A DNA stretch of 64,000 bases. Origin: Micromonospora okii. Its GTDB lineage: Bacteria; Actinomycetota; Actinomycetes; Mycobacteriales; Micromonosporaceae. Position 1 is the stretch's first letter. Each line of letters starts with the position of its first letter. Under the pieces are notes generated by a model. It was not told the DNA's origin. It was given only the letters and a program-made list of their open reading frames with translations, and did no database searches. The translations under genes were made by a program, and so were the position numbers. This document shows positions 17,103-25,984 of this stretch, piece by piece. The DNA lies in NCBI RefSeq assembly GCF_020884795.1, contig NZ_BBZF01000017.1, positions 93,186 to 157,185 of the forward strand, written 5' to 3'.

Positions 17103-18044
17103 ATGAACCAGTTCCTCACCCGGTCCCGGGTCCGCTCCGTCGCCACCACCGTGGCGGTGGCGCTGACCCTGACCCTTGCGGCTGCCGCCGGCTGTGACAG
17201 CAGGCAGGAGCCGGAGATCCCGTCCGTCAACGACAAGCTCCGCGAGACACACATCTACGGCCAGCCGACCATCAAGATCGGCGTCTCCACGACCGGCCCG
17301 CTGATGGGCGAGCTGCGCGGCGGCACGTACAGCGGGTTCGACGTCGAGATCGCCCGCTACGTCGCCGCCCAGCTCGGGTACGAGGGCGACAAGCGCATCG
17401 AGTGGGTGCCGGTGGCCACGGAGGACCGCATCCCCGCCCTCCAGGGCGGCTCCGTCGACATGGTGGTCTCCACCTTCTCGATGACGGAGGAGCGCGCGAA
17501 GCTGATCAGCTTCGCCGGACCCTACCTGGTGACCACGCAGGAGGCGATGGTCCCGCTCCGGCTCAAGGACAGCATCCGCAGCATCGAGGACCTGCGCGAC
17601 CCCCGCTACAAGGTCTGCACCAGCGGCGGCTCGACCACCGAGGCCGAGCTGGGCCGGCACCAGATCCGGGTGTTCGTGGTCAAGGAGGTCGGCGACTGCA
17701 TCAGCGGCATCCTCGCGGGCCGGTACGACGCGGTCAGCTCCGACGAGACCATCCTCGCGGGCTTCCTCTCGAAGCACCCGAGAGATTTCACGATCATCGA
17801 CATGCCCTTCGGCACCAGCGAGCAGATCGGCGTCGGGGTGCCGATCAGCGACCCGGCGCTGCGCGACCTCGTCGCGTTCTTCCTCGACAAGAGCTACCAA
17901 CAGGGGCGCAAGGGGCAGACCAGCCCGTGGCTCACCGCGTACCACCGGACCCTCGGGCCGTGGATGCGGGCCCCCAAGGTGCAGCCACCGACGCTGGACG
18001 TGCCGAAACTGGTGGACTTCGACGACAAGGCGCCCCGGACATGA
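17103..18044 (+). CDS. Glutamate-type ABC solute-binding lipoprotein
   Basis: This is a 313-residue periplasmic-binding-fold protein (family 3, GluB/PBPb type). A signal sequence ends in the lipobox AAAAGC, so it is anchored to the outer face of the membrane. Family features include IKIGVSTTGPLMG, GGTYSGFDVEIARYVAAQLG, a VDMVVSTFSMTEER segment and SFAGPYLVTTQ. ATG 17103 is preceded by GCGAGG at 7 bases; an in-frame GTG lies at 17079. No ABC permease or ATPase follows. Instead the stop overlaps a membrane protein gene (ATGA), so it may act as a sensor or accessory protein rather than in transport. Confidence 0.87.
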   Translation: MNQFLTRSRVRSVATTVAVALTLTLAAAAGCDSRQEPEIPSVNDKLRETHIYGQPTIKIGVSTTGPLMGELRGGTYSGFDVEIARYVAAQLGYEGDKRIEWVPVATEDRIPALQGGSVDMVVSTFSMTEERAKLISFAGPYLVTTQEAMVPLRLKDSIRSIEDLRDPRYKVCTSGGSTTEAELGRHQIRVFVVKEVGDCISGILAGRYDAVSSDETILAGFLSKHPRDFTIIDMPFGTSEQIGVGVPISDPALRDLVAFFLDKSYQQGRKGQTSPWLTAYHRTLGPWMRAPKVQPPTLDVPKLVDFDDKAPRT

Positions 18045-19087
18045 CCGCCCCGGCGGCCACCGGCGGCAACGACGTGGACGCCGACCCGCCCCCGCCCCGC
18101 GTCGCCCCGGGGCGGGGTTCCGACGAGCGCCGTGCCCGGGCCAGCCAGTCGTTCTGGGCGGTCGTGGTGGCCGTGCCCGCCATCTTCTCCGTGCTCCGGC
18201 TCGGCGTGGAGGCCGGCGGCGAGCTCCAGACGACCCTGTTGCTGGTCGCCAACGTCGGGCCGGTGAACCTGCTCGCCGGTTTCCTCACCACGGCCGCCCG
18301 GCTGCTCTCCACCGGCCTGGTCTGCGTCTTCGCCCTCGGCGCGGTGCTCGGGGTCAGCGTCGACCGGCTGCCGGGCTACCGCCGCCCGCTCTTCGCCCGC
18401 TGGGCGGACATCACCCCGGCCTGGTTCGTCGTCGCCAGCTTCCTGATCGCCCTGGTCACCTGGCCGCTGCTCTACCTGCCGCTGCTGCTGCCCGCCTTCG
18501 CCGCCGCGTTCCAGCTCCGGCCGGAGCGGCTGCACGACCTGGCGGTGGCGCGGACACTGATCGTCGCGGCCCTGTTCGGCGGGTACCTGTTCCTCCTCGC
18601 GCCGACGCTGCTCGACGCCTGGCGGCAGGGGGAACCGCTGGTCCTGGCCCTGTTCGTCGTCCCGCCGGTGCTCGCGCTCGCCATCGCCGGGCCGCTGCCC
18701 GGCGCGGTGATCCGGCCGCTGGCCTCGGTCACCGAGGCCGCCGTGCTGGTCATGCTGGTCTGGGCGGCGCTGCCGGTGATCAGCACGCCGGTGCTGCCGC
18801 TGACCGTCACCACCGTGCAGACCGCGCCGGACGTGACGGAGGACGTGCGCGGCCACGTGGTCGTCGTCGACGACGTGAACATGGTGCTGCTCCAGGAGCG
18901 CGGCGGCGTTCGGTACGTGCCGATCGACCAGGTGAAGGAGCAGGTGCTCTGCCCGAGCGAGGAGGAGCTGCCCCGGCACCGGCTGCGGGTGCGCGACTTC
19001 CACGTGGAGGACTCGCTGATGGAGGGGCTGGGCCGCCGGGTCCGCCCGGTGCACCGCGTCGACGCCTCCTGCCGCGCCACCGGCTGA
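18041..19087 (+). CDS. Integral membrane protein coupled to the solute-binding gene
   Basis: This 348-residue protein has a Pro-rich N-terminus and about seven hydrophobic helices between residues 40 and 265. A C-terminal soluble domain of about 80 residues is marked by VVVVDDVNMVLLQERGGVRYVPID. I do not recognise a family; it is not a canonical ABC permease because no EAA loop is visible. The ATG at 18041 overlaps the preceding stop (ATGA), which argues for translational coupling and joint function with the binding protein. The exported or cytoplasmic side of the C-terminal domain is not clear. Confidence 0.75.
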   Translation: MTAPAATGGNDVDADPPPPRVAPGRGSDERRARASQSFWAVVVAVPAIFSVLRLGVEAGGELQTTLLLVANVGPVNLLAGFLTTAARLLSTGLVCVFALGAVLGVSVDRLPGYRRPLFARWADITPAWFVVASFLIALVTWPLLYLPLLLPAFAAAFQLRPERLHDLAVARTLIVAALFGGYLFLLAPTLLDAWRQGEPLVLALFVVPPVLALAIAGPLPGAVIRPLASVTEAAVLVMLVWAALPVISTPVLPLTVTTVQTAPDVTEDVRGHVVVVDDVNMVLLQERGGVRYVPIDQVKEQVLCPSEEELPRHRLRVRDFHVEDSLMEGLGRRVRPVHRVDASCRATG

Positions 19088-19232
19088 CCGCCACCGACCC
19101 TGGCCGCCCCACGTCCTGGGTTTCCAGGCACGGGCGATCGTGGTACGAACGTGCCCCTCCAGGGGCCGTTTCGTACCAAGATCCTCTCCGCGCGCCGGCC
19201 GTGGCGGAGTGGGGGCGTGGCAGGATCGGCGG

Positions 19233-19676
19233 GTGAGCAGCGCCGGCGCGGGCGAGCAGCGGCTGCGGGACCTCGCGCGGTTGCGCCGCGTCCGGGACCG
19301 GATCGACCGGGAGTACGCGCAGCCGCTCGACGTGGAGGCGCTCGCCCGCGGCGCGCACATGTCGGCCGGGCACCTCAGCCGCGAGTTCCGCCGGGCGTAC
19401 GGGGAGCCGCCGTACGCGTACCTGATGACCCGGCGGATCGAACGCGCGATGGCGCTGCTGCGGCGCGGCGACCTCGGCGTCACGGAGGTCTGCTTCGCGG
19501 TCGGCTGCTCGTCGCTGGGCACGTTCAGCACCCGCTTCACCGAGCTGGTCGGCGTCCCGCCCAGCGTCTACCGGCGCGAGGCGGCGCGGGCGACGGCGGA
19601 GATGCCGTCCTGCCTGGCGAAACAGGTGACCAGACCGGTCAGGAATCGAGAAGCGCGGGCCGTGGGCCACGCCTAG
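19233..19676 (+). CDS. AraC-family transcriptional regulator (HTH domain only)
   Basis: This 147-residue regulator is essentially the two helix-turn-helix AraC DNA-binding domain (about 12-110). It carries the features LDVEALARGAHMSAGHLSREFRRAYGEPPYAYLMTRRIERA and VGCSSLGTFSTRFTELVGVPPS. It lacks an N-terminal sensor domain. The GTG at 19233 is preferred because it places a short lead before the HTH. The next gene, 10 bp downstream, encodes a VOC-superfamily protein, and such AraC-VOC pairs are common in actinobacteria. The regulator probably controls the VOC gene and itself. Confidence 0.85.
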   Translation: MSSAGAGEQRLRDLARLRRVRDRIDREYAQPLDVEALARGAHMSAGHLSREFRRAYGEPPYAYLMTRRIERAMALLRRGDLGVTEVCFAVGCSSLGTFSTRFTELVGVPPSVYRREAARATAEMPSCLAKQVTRPVRNREARAVGHA

Positions 19677-19686
19677 CGTGACCGGC

Positions 19687-20097
19687 ATGGACATCACCAT
19701 CCACACGACCTTCCTGCCGCACACCGACCCGGACGCCTCCCTGGCCTTCTACCGCGACACCCTCGGCTTCGAGGTCCGCAACGACGTGGGCGGCGGCGCG
19801 ATGCGCTGGATCACCGTCGGCCCCGCCGGCCAGCCCGGCACCTCCATCCTCCTCGCCCCGCCGGCCACCGATCCCGGCATCACCGACGACGAGCGCCGGG
19901 TCATCGCCGAGATGATGGCCAAGGGCACGTACGGCTGGATCATGCTGGCCACCCCCGACCTCGACGCCACCTTCGACAGGCTCCAGGCGAGCGACGCCGA
20001 GGTGGTCCAGGAGCCGATCGAGCAGCCGTACGGGGTGCGCGACTGCGCCTTCCGCGACCCGGCCGGCAACCTCGTCCGCATCCAGGAGGTGCGCTAG
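19687..20097 (+). CDS. VOC-superfamily (glyoxalase/bleomycin-resistance fold) protein
   Basis: This 136-residue protein has one vicinal-oxygen-chelate domain: MDITIHTTFLPHTDPDASLAFYRDTLGFEVRN at the start and FRDPAGNLVRIQE at the end, with a metal-ligand histidine and glutamate in plausible positions. Members bind or degrade small electrophiles or antibiotics, and the substrate is unknown. ATG 19687 fits the family start; an in-frame GTG lies at 19678. It follows the AraC regulator closely and is probably its target. Confidence 0.85.
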   Translation: MDITIHTTFLPHTDPDASLAFYRDTLGFEVRNDVGGGAMRWITVGPAGQPGTSILLAPPATDPGITDDERRVIAEMMAKGTYGWIMLATPDLDATFDRLQASDAEVVQEPIEQPYGVRDCAFRDPAGNLVRIQEVR

Positions 20098-20220
20098 CCG
20101 CGACGTGGGTGCCGCTGACGCTGACCCCCGGTGACGGACCACGCCGAGCGCGTGAACCCGGCGACCCTGCCGGTACGTGCCAGCAGTGTCCGACGACCCC
20201 CGACCGGAGGAAGTGTCTGC

Positions 20221-23109
20221 GTGAAACACCCCCGAAGGCCGGGCACCGTGCCCCGCCGCCGTCTCCTAACGGCGGCCGGCGGACTGCTGGTGCTCCCGGT
20301 GCTGGCCCTGACCGCTGTGGCGGTCACGCCGCACCTGGCCGGCTCCGGCGCCCCCGCGACCACGCCGGCCGGTGCCGCAGCCGCCGCCGAGACGCCCGCC
20401 GGGCGGGTGCCCGCAGCCCCGGCGGGCGGCGCTCCGGCGGGCACCCCGGCGGGCACCCCGGCCGCTCCGGCCGCCGCCGCGCCCGTGACCGCCGCCCCGG
20501 CCGCGAAGAGCGGCACCCCCACGGTCGCTCTCCCCACGCATGCCGCCGGGAAGGGCGCGGGCCCGTCAGCCGGTACGGTGATCTCCGGCAGCTACATCGT
20601 CACCGTCAGGGCGGACGAAGCCGCCCGGATCCGCTCCGACGCGCGCGACCTGGCCGCCGACTACTCGGGCACGCTCGGCGACGTCTGGACCGCCGCGCTG
20701 CGCGGCTTCTCGGTGCGGATGTCCTCGGCCGACGCCGCGCGGCTCGCGCGCGACGCGCGTGTCGCGTCCGTGCAGCCGGACCTCGTGATCGTCACCGCCG
20801 GCACCCAGGGCGACCCCTCCTGGAGCCTGGACCGGGTCGACCAGCCCGGCCGCACCCCCAGCGGCACCTACGACTACGACAACGACGGCTCCGGCGCGCA
20901 CGTCTACGTGTTCGACACGGGCGTGCGCCCCACGCACTCCGAGTTCGCCGGCCGGATGGGCGCCAGCACGCCCGGCACCGACCACAACGACTGCGGCGGG
21001 CACGGCACCGCCGTGGCCAGCGCCGCCGCCGGCACCACCTACGGCGTGGCGAAGAAGGCGACCGTGCACTCGGTGCGCGTGCTCGGCTGCGACGGCGCCG
21101 GCGCGGCCGCCGACGCGTTGACCGCGATCGACTGGGTCACCAGCGCCGCGCCGCGCCCGGCCGTGGTGAACATGAGCTGGTCCACCGGCCCGCAGGATGC
21201 GCTGGACAACGCGATCCGCGCGTCGACCGCAGCCGGCGTCACCTACGTCATCGCGGCGGGCAACAGCAACAACGGTGCCTGCGAGACCTCGCCGCAGCGC
21301 GTCGCCGAGGCGATCGTGGTCGGTGCCACCGACAGCCGGGACCGTCGCGCGGGCTTCTCGAACTACGGCTCGTGCGTCGACCTCTTCGCGCCGGGCACCG
21401 ACATCAAGACGGGCGCCTGGACCGGGGACGACGCGACCGTGGCGTCCAGCGGCACGTCGCTGGCCTCGCCGATCGTGGCCGGTGCCGCCGCCGTCCACCT
21501 GGCCGCGCGCCCGTCCGCCACGCCCGCGCAGGTCCGGGACGCGCTGGTCGGCTGCGCCACCACCGGCCTGATCTCCGACCCGGGCGCCGGCTCACCGGAC
21601 CGGCTGCTGAACAGCCGGTGCGCGGGCGGGCCCGCCGTCACGAACCCGGGCGCGCAGTACACGGCGGTGGGGCAGGCCGTGACGCTGCGGAAGATCACCG
21701 CGCCGACCGCGGTCCGCTTCGCCGCCACCGGCCTGCCCGCCGGCCTGTCGATCGACGCCACGACCGGCGTGATCAGCGGCACCGGCACCACGGGCGGCAG
21801 CAGCATCGCGCAGGTCACCGCGACCGACGCGGCCGGTGCCAGCACCACCACGTCGTTCCGCTGGACCATGATCGTGGGCCGTGGGGCGTTCACCGGGCCG
21901 GGCTCGCTGTGCGTGGACAACGCGAGCAGCAACACCACGGACGGCAACCCGCTCCAACTCTTCCCGTGCATGAGCAACAACGGCGCCCAACTCTTCACCG
22001 CGCATGCCGACGGCCGGTTCGAGGTGCAGGGCAAGTGCATGACGGCCGGGTCCCAGGTGGTGCTCCGTACCTGTGCCGGCGCTTCCACCCAGGTCTGGAG
22101 CGCGCGGAGCAACGGCCAGGTGGTCAACCCGGCCACCGGCCGGTGCCTGACCGCCGCGTCCACGAACTGGAACGCGTTGCTGTCGCTCGCGACCTGCGGG
22201 ACCGGGGCGCTCCAGGTGTTCACGCCGCCGTCCGGCATGGGCGCGGACGTGATCTCGGTGGAGAACCCCGGCTTCCAGGGCACGCTCAAGGGCAGCGCGG
22301 TCCGTAAGGCCGTGTTCGCCTCGAACCTGCACACCGCGCAGCGGCTCACCTGGTCCGCGTCCGGGCTGCCGGCCGGGCTGTCGATCAACGCCTCGACCGG
22401 CATGATCAGCGGTACGGTCACCACGAGCACGACGTCCACGGTCATGCTCACCGTGGCGAACGAGACCGGCCAGACCGGCACCGCCTCCTTCCCCTGGCAG
22501 GTCGGCGACGGCCGGCTCCTCGGCATCAACGGCCACTGCGCCGACTCGGCCAACGCCAGCGGCCAGAACGGCAGCCCGATCCAGGTCCACCCCTGCAACG
22601 GCAGCAACGCCCAGATGTGGACGGTCCGGTCCGACGGCCGCCTGGAGGTGTTCGCCAAGTGCGTCACCGTGGCCGACGACGCCGTCTCCGTCGTGCTGGG
22701 CGACTGCGGCACCGCGGCGGCGCAGGTCTGGGCCGTCGCCGGCAGCACGCTGCGGCACACCGCCACCGGGAAGTGCCTCACGGCACCGACGGGGAACACC
22801 TACGCCAAGCTCACGATCGCCGCCTGCGCCACGCGCGCCGGCCAGGTCTGGAACCTGCCGACCGCCCCGGTCGTGCTCGGCGGCGTCACCAAGCGGCAGT
22901 GGGCGACCACCACCGCCCCGACGCTGACCGCCACCGCGAAGTCGGCCAGGCCCATCAGCCGGTACGCGGCCACCGGCCTGCCGTCCGGCGTGACCCTGAA
23001 CGCGTCGACCGGCGCGCTGTCCGGCACGCCCACCGCCATCGGCTCCGGCGAGGCGATCGTCACGGTCACCGACTCCGCCGGCGGCACCGGCGGCACGTCG
23101 TTCCAGTGA
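20221..23109 (+). CDS. Secreted subtilase with tandem putative-Ig and ricin B-lectin units, cut by an in-frame TGA
   Basis: The frame encodes 962 residues. A basic N-terminus with PRRRLLTAAGG suggests a Tat-type signal. An I9-like propeptide (about 115-195) precedes an S8A catalytic domain with Asp in VFDTGV (about 231), His in CGGHGTAVAS (about 261) and Ser in SSGTSLASP (about 413). Then come alternating He_PIG-type repeats (AATGLPAGLSIDATTGVISGT) and ricin-type carbohydrate-binding domains. The frame stops at TGA 23107-23109 after TSFQ, where sister repeats have Trp. The same frame then continues open to 24093. The start is GTG 20221, with GGAGGAAG upstream. The complete protein would digest polymer-bound protein outside the cell. 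Confidence 0.88.
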   Translation: MKHPRRPGTVPRRRLLTAAGGLLVLPVLALTAVAVTPHLAGSGAPATTPAGAAAAAETPAGRVPAAPAGGAPAGTPAGTPAAPAAAAPVTAAPAAKSGTPTVALPTHAAGKGAGPSAGTVISGSYIVTVRADEAARIRSDARDLAADYSGTLGDVWTAALRGFSVRMSSADAARLARDARVASVQPDLVIVTAGTQGDPSWSLDRVDQPGRTPSGTYDYDNDGSGAHVYVFDTGVRPTHSEFAGRMGASTPGTDHNDCGGHGTAVASAAAGTTYGVAKKATVHSVRVLGCDGAGAAADALTAIDWVTSAAPRPAVVNMSWSTGPQDALDNAIRASTAAGVTYVIAAGNSNNGACETSPQRVAEAIVVGATDSRDRRAGFSNYGSCVDLFAPGTDIKTGAWTGDDATVASSGTSLASPIVAGAAAVHLAARPSATPAQVRDALVGCATTGLISDPGAGSPDRLLNSRCAGGPAVTNPGAQYTAVGQAVTLRKITAPTAVRFAATGLPAGLSIDATTGVISGTGTTGGSSIAQVTATDAAGASTTTSFRWTMIVGRGAFTGPGSLCVDNASSNTTDGNPLQLFPCMSNNGAQLFTAHADGRFEVQGKCMTAGSQVVLRTCAGASTQVWSARSNGQVVNPATGRCLTAASTNWNALLSLATCGTGALQVFTPPSGMGADVISVENPGFQGTLKGSAVRKAVFASNLHTAQRLTWSASGLPAGLSINASTGMISGTVTTSTTSTVMLTVANETGQTGTASFPWQVGDGRLLGINGHCADSANASGQNGSPIQVHPCNGSNAQMWTVRSDGRLEVFAKCVTVADDAVSVVLGDCGTAAAQVWAVAGSTLRHTATGKCLTAPTGNTYAKLTIAACATRAGQVWNLPTAPVVLGGVTKRQWATTTAPTLTATAKSARPISRYAATGLPSGVTLNASTGALSGTPTAIGSGEAIVTVTDSAGGTGGTSFQ

Positions 23110-24093
23110 GGGGTCCTCCACGGCCAGATCCGCAACGGGAGCGGCTGGTGCCTGGACAACTCGCGTGGCAGGACGGTGGACGGCAACCCGATCCTGGTCT
23201 GGCGCTGCGGCGACAGCGACACCCAGCAGTGGGTCGTCCGCGCGGACGGCGGGCTGCAGGTGCAGGGTGGGTGCATGGTCGCGTCCGCGCTCGTCGAGTG
23301 GGGCGGCTGCGACGGTACCGCGAACAAGGTGTGGCAGGCGACCGCGAACGGCGAGCTGCGCAACCCGGCCTCCGGCCTGTGCCTGACCGCGCCGTCGCTG
23401 AACTACGACGTGCAGTTCACGCTCGCGGCCTGTGCGGCGACGGAGCTCCAGATCTGGGCCCTGCCGACCGCGCCGCGAATCACCACGCCGGTCCCGCAGC
23501 AGTCCGTCACCGGCACCGCCGTGTCGCTGGCGCTCGGCGTCACGTACAGCGGCGGCCCGGCGCCCACCGTGACCGCGACGGGGCTGCCGCCCGGCGTGAC
23601 CGCCTCCGGCACCACGCTCTCCGGCACGCCCACCACCACCGGTAAGTACACCGTGTCGGTGCGCGCGCAGTCGGCGTCCGGCGTGGCCACCGCGTCGTTC
23701 GTCTGGCTGATCGTCACGCCGGGCGCACCCGGGCTGATCATCCACCCGGGCAGCGGCGACTGCGTCGACGCCGGCGGCCCGAACCGCACCCTGTGGCTGT
23801 TCCGGTGCAACTACACCAACGCGCAGATGTTCACGCTGCGCGCCGACGGCCGCATCGAGGTCGGAGGCCACTGCGTGCTGCCGCTCGGCGGCGGCACGGC
23901 GTCCGGCACGCAGGTCGGCACCGCCCCGTGCGGCAGCACGGACGCGGCCCAGCTCTGGACCGTCGAGTCCGGCAACGCGCTCAGGAACACCGCGTCCGGG
24001 CTGTGCCTCACCGCGCCCAACCCGACCGGCCTGGCCGGTCTCTACCTGGGCTCCTGCTCGGGTGACACCTGGGCCCTTCCGGTCCGGGCCTGA
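23110..24093 (+). pseudogene. In-frame continuation of the subtilase (ricin and putative-Ig units) after the TGA
   Basis: The reading frame of the protease continues without further stops for 327 codons. It encodes a third ricin B-lectin domain (GSGWCLDNS, QQWVVRADG, QVQGGCM), a fourth putative-Ig repeat (TATGLPPGVTASGTTLSGT) and a fourth ricin domain, ending WALPVRA. The possible internal start is at 23176, but it would lack a signal peptide and begin inside a lectin domain. The stretch therefore belongs to the upstream gene. It is expressed only if the TGA is a sequencing error, is read through, or has been repaired. Full length would be 1290 residues. Confidence 0.75.
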
Positions 24094-24098
24094 CGAAC

Positions 24099-24132
24099 GT
24101 CGGCCGGGCCACCTTTGAGCGGCCCGGCCGAC
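24099..24132 (+). terminator. Hairpin terminator after the subtilase
   Basis: Perfect 12-bp arms GTCGGCCGGGCC (24099-24110) and its complement (24121-24132) enclose a 10-base loop. It starts 5 bases after the final stop at 24093, not after the internal TGA, consistent with the full-length frame being the ancestral gene. Confidence 0.75.
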
Positions 24133-24225
24133 CGTTTCGCGGCGGCACCGACGCCAGTTTGTGTGACCTGGACGACCGTCGGCCCATCTCCATGGCGTAC
24201 GAGGATGTCTCGTGGAGGTGAGGTG

Positions 24226-25845
24226 GTGACCGTGTCCTATCGCGCGTACCCGAACAGGACCGACATGACGGCGGTGGTGGACGCGGCACGCCGTGGCGAC
24301 CAGGCGGCCGTGGACGAGCTGGTCTCGCACTACCTGCCGCTGGTGTACAACATCGTCGGCCGGGCGCTGAACCGGTCGTCGGACGTCGACGACGTCGTGC
24401 AGAACACGATGCTGAGCGTCGTGCGGGGGCTGGCGGGCGTACGCGATCCGCGGTTGTTCCGGTCCTGGCTGGTGGCCGTCACCATGAACGAGGTCCGCGC
24501 CTCCCAGCAGCACCGGCGCACCACCCCCGCGCCGCCGGAGGAGATCGACAACCTGGTCGCCCCGGGCTCCGACTTCGAGGACCTGACCCTGACCCGGCTC
24601 GGCCTCTCCGACCAGCGCCGGGAGGTCGCCCTGGCCACGCGCTGGCTGGACGACGACCACCGGCACCTGCTGTCGCTGTGGTGGCTGGCCGAGGCCGGTC
24701 ACCTCTCCCGCGCCGACCTGGCCGAAGCCCTGCGGCTGGACCCGCACCACGTGACCGTCCGCGTCGCCCGGATGAAGGCACAGTTGGACACCGCCCGGCT
24801 GGTGGTGCGCGCACTCGCCGCCCGGCCCGGCTGCGCCGGCCTGCTCGACACGGCCGCCGACTGGGACGGTCGACCGGCCCCGCTGTGGCGCAAGCGGCTG
24901 GCGCGGCACATCCGGGCCTGCCCGTACTGCCCGGACGCCACGTCCGACCTGGTCCCCGCCGAGCGGCTGCTGGCCGGCCTGGCGCTTACGCCCGTCCCGG
25001 CCGGCCTCGCCTCGGACGTCACCCACAGGACGTACACCGTCGCCGCCCTGTCGCGCGGCACCGCTCCGGCGGGCGGCGCTGCTTCGGCGGGCCGCGCTGC
25101 CCTGTCGCGCGGCGCTGCTCGGGCAGGCGTGCGCGCGACGACCGCCGGGGTGCGGCAGAAGGCCCGCGTCGCGGCCCTGTCCCTGCCCAAGACCCTGCTC
25201 GGTGCCGTCGCGGCCGTCACCCTGGCCGCTGGGGGAGGGCTCGTGTTCGCCGGGTACGACGACGGGCCGGGGCGGCCGGCGGCGAGCATCACGGACGCGC
25301 AGGTCCCGCTGGCCCAGCCTTCGACCGCGATCACCGAGTCGCCGGCCGAGGCCGCCGAATCCGCGGTCCCGTCGCCTTCCCCGAAGTCGCCCGAGGCGTC
25401 CACGACCCCCTCGCGCGCCCGCCCCACCCCGACCCGGCCGGCGACGCCCACCAGGTCGCCGAAGCCGGCCAGTTCTCCGAGCAAGTCACCGGCCAAGCCC
25501 GCCGGCACGTCGACCGGCGTCTCCGCCGCCGAACAGCGCCTGCTGGTGCTGCTCAACGAGCGGCGCCGCGCGCTCGGGCTGCCCGAAGTCAAGCTGGGCG
25601 CGACGCAGCACCGCGAGGCGGAATCCTGCGTGAAGCGGAACCTGGACGCGGGCAGCTTCGAGCACTGCGGGCACGAGGTGTTGTTCGCCTCCTCGGGCAA
25701 CTCGTCGCCGGAGCAGATGATCGAGGCATGGTTCAACAGCCCCGGGCACAAGACGGCACTGACGTACGCCAGCTCCCGCTTCGCCGGGCCCGCCATCGTC
25801 TGGAACGGCACCCGCCAGATCGCCGCCATCAACATCGACTACTGA
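24226..25845 (+). CDS. ECF sigma factor fused to anti-sigma-like zinc motif, membrane helix and extracellular CAP domain
   Basis: This 539-residue protein combines four parts. An ECF sigma factor occupies about 10-205, with region 2 (DELVSHYLPLVYNIVGRAL...DVDDVVQNTMLSVV) and region 4 (LDDDHRHLLSLWWLAEAG...LAEALRL). A HIRACPYC motif (about 228-235) matches the H-x3-C-x2-C of zinc anti-sigma factors. A membrane helix lies at about 323-345. A Ser/Pro/Thr-rich linker leads to a C-terminal CAP/SCP domain (about 430-539, HREAES, CGHEVL, NSPGHKTALTY). It may be a membrane-tethered sigma factor released by a signal sensed outside. GTG 24226 is chosen because GGAGG lies 7 bases upstream. It follows the lectin-protease gene on the same strand. 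Confidence 0.88.
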   Translation: MTVSYRAYPNRTDMTAVVDAARRGDQAAVDELVSHYLPLVYNIVGRALNRSSDVDDVVQNTMLSVVRGLAGVRDPRLFRSWLVAVTMNEVRASQQHRRTTPAPPEEIDNLVAPGSDFEDLTLTRLGLSDQRREVALATRWLDDDHRHLLSLWWLAEAGHLSRADLAEALRLDPHHVTVRVARMKAQLDTARLVVRALAARPGCAGLLDTAADWDGRPAPLWRKRLARHIRACPYCPDATSDLVPAERLLAGLALTPVPAGLASDVTHRTYTVAALSRGTAPAGGAASAGRAALSRGAARAGVRATTAGVRQKARVAALSLPKTLLGAVAAVTLAAGGGLVFAGYDDGPGRPAASITDAQVPLAQPSTAITESPAEAAESAVPSPSPKSPEASTTPSRARPTPTRPATPTRSPKPASSPSKSPAKPAGTSTGVSAAEQRLLVLLNERRRALGLPEVKLGATQHREAESCVKRNLDAGSFEHCGHEVLFASSGNSSPEQMIEAWFNSPGHKTALTYASSRFAGPAIVWNGTRQIAAINIDY

Positions 25846-25884
25846 GGCTCCCGTACGCCGGAGTGGCGCGGCACCGATCAGCGC

Positions 25885-25918
25885 GACCGGCCCGACGCCA
25901 AGCGCCGTCGGGCCGGTC
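25885..25918 (+). terminator. Hairpin terminator after the sigma-CAP gene
   Basis: Perfect 13-bp arms GACCGGCCCGACG (25885-25897) and its complement (25906-25918) enclose an 8-base loop, 40 bp after the stop. Confidence 0.75.
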
Positions 25919-25946
25919 GTCCGGTTGGGGTGGTGGAGGCACGAAT

Positions 25947-25984
25947 GCCAAGCGTGCTTGGCCTACCCTGGTAGGCTGAGGGGC
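25947..25984 (+). promoter_or_regulatory. Overlapping palindromic operators and leaderless promoter of the toxin-antitoxin pair
   Basis: Palindrome GCCAAG-CGTG-CTTGGC (25947-25962) abuts palindrome CCTACC-CT-GGTAGG (25962-25975). The second palindrome overlaps the -10 element TAGGCT (25972-25977), which lies 7 bases before ATG 25985. The first covers the -35 region. This is the expected layout for autorepression by the antitoxin, although binding is inferred. Confidence 0.6.

Noticed and set aside
23107..23109. The TGA as a selenocysteine codon
   Set aside because: Sister repeats have Trp, not Cys, at this position. No SECIS-like hairpin directly after the codon is evident, and extracellular lectin repeats are not selenoproteins.
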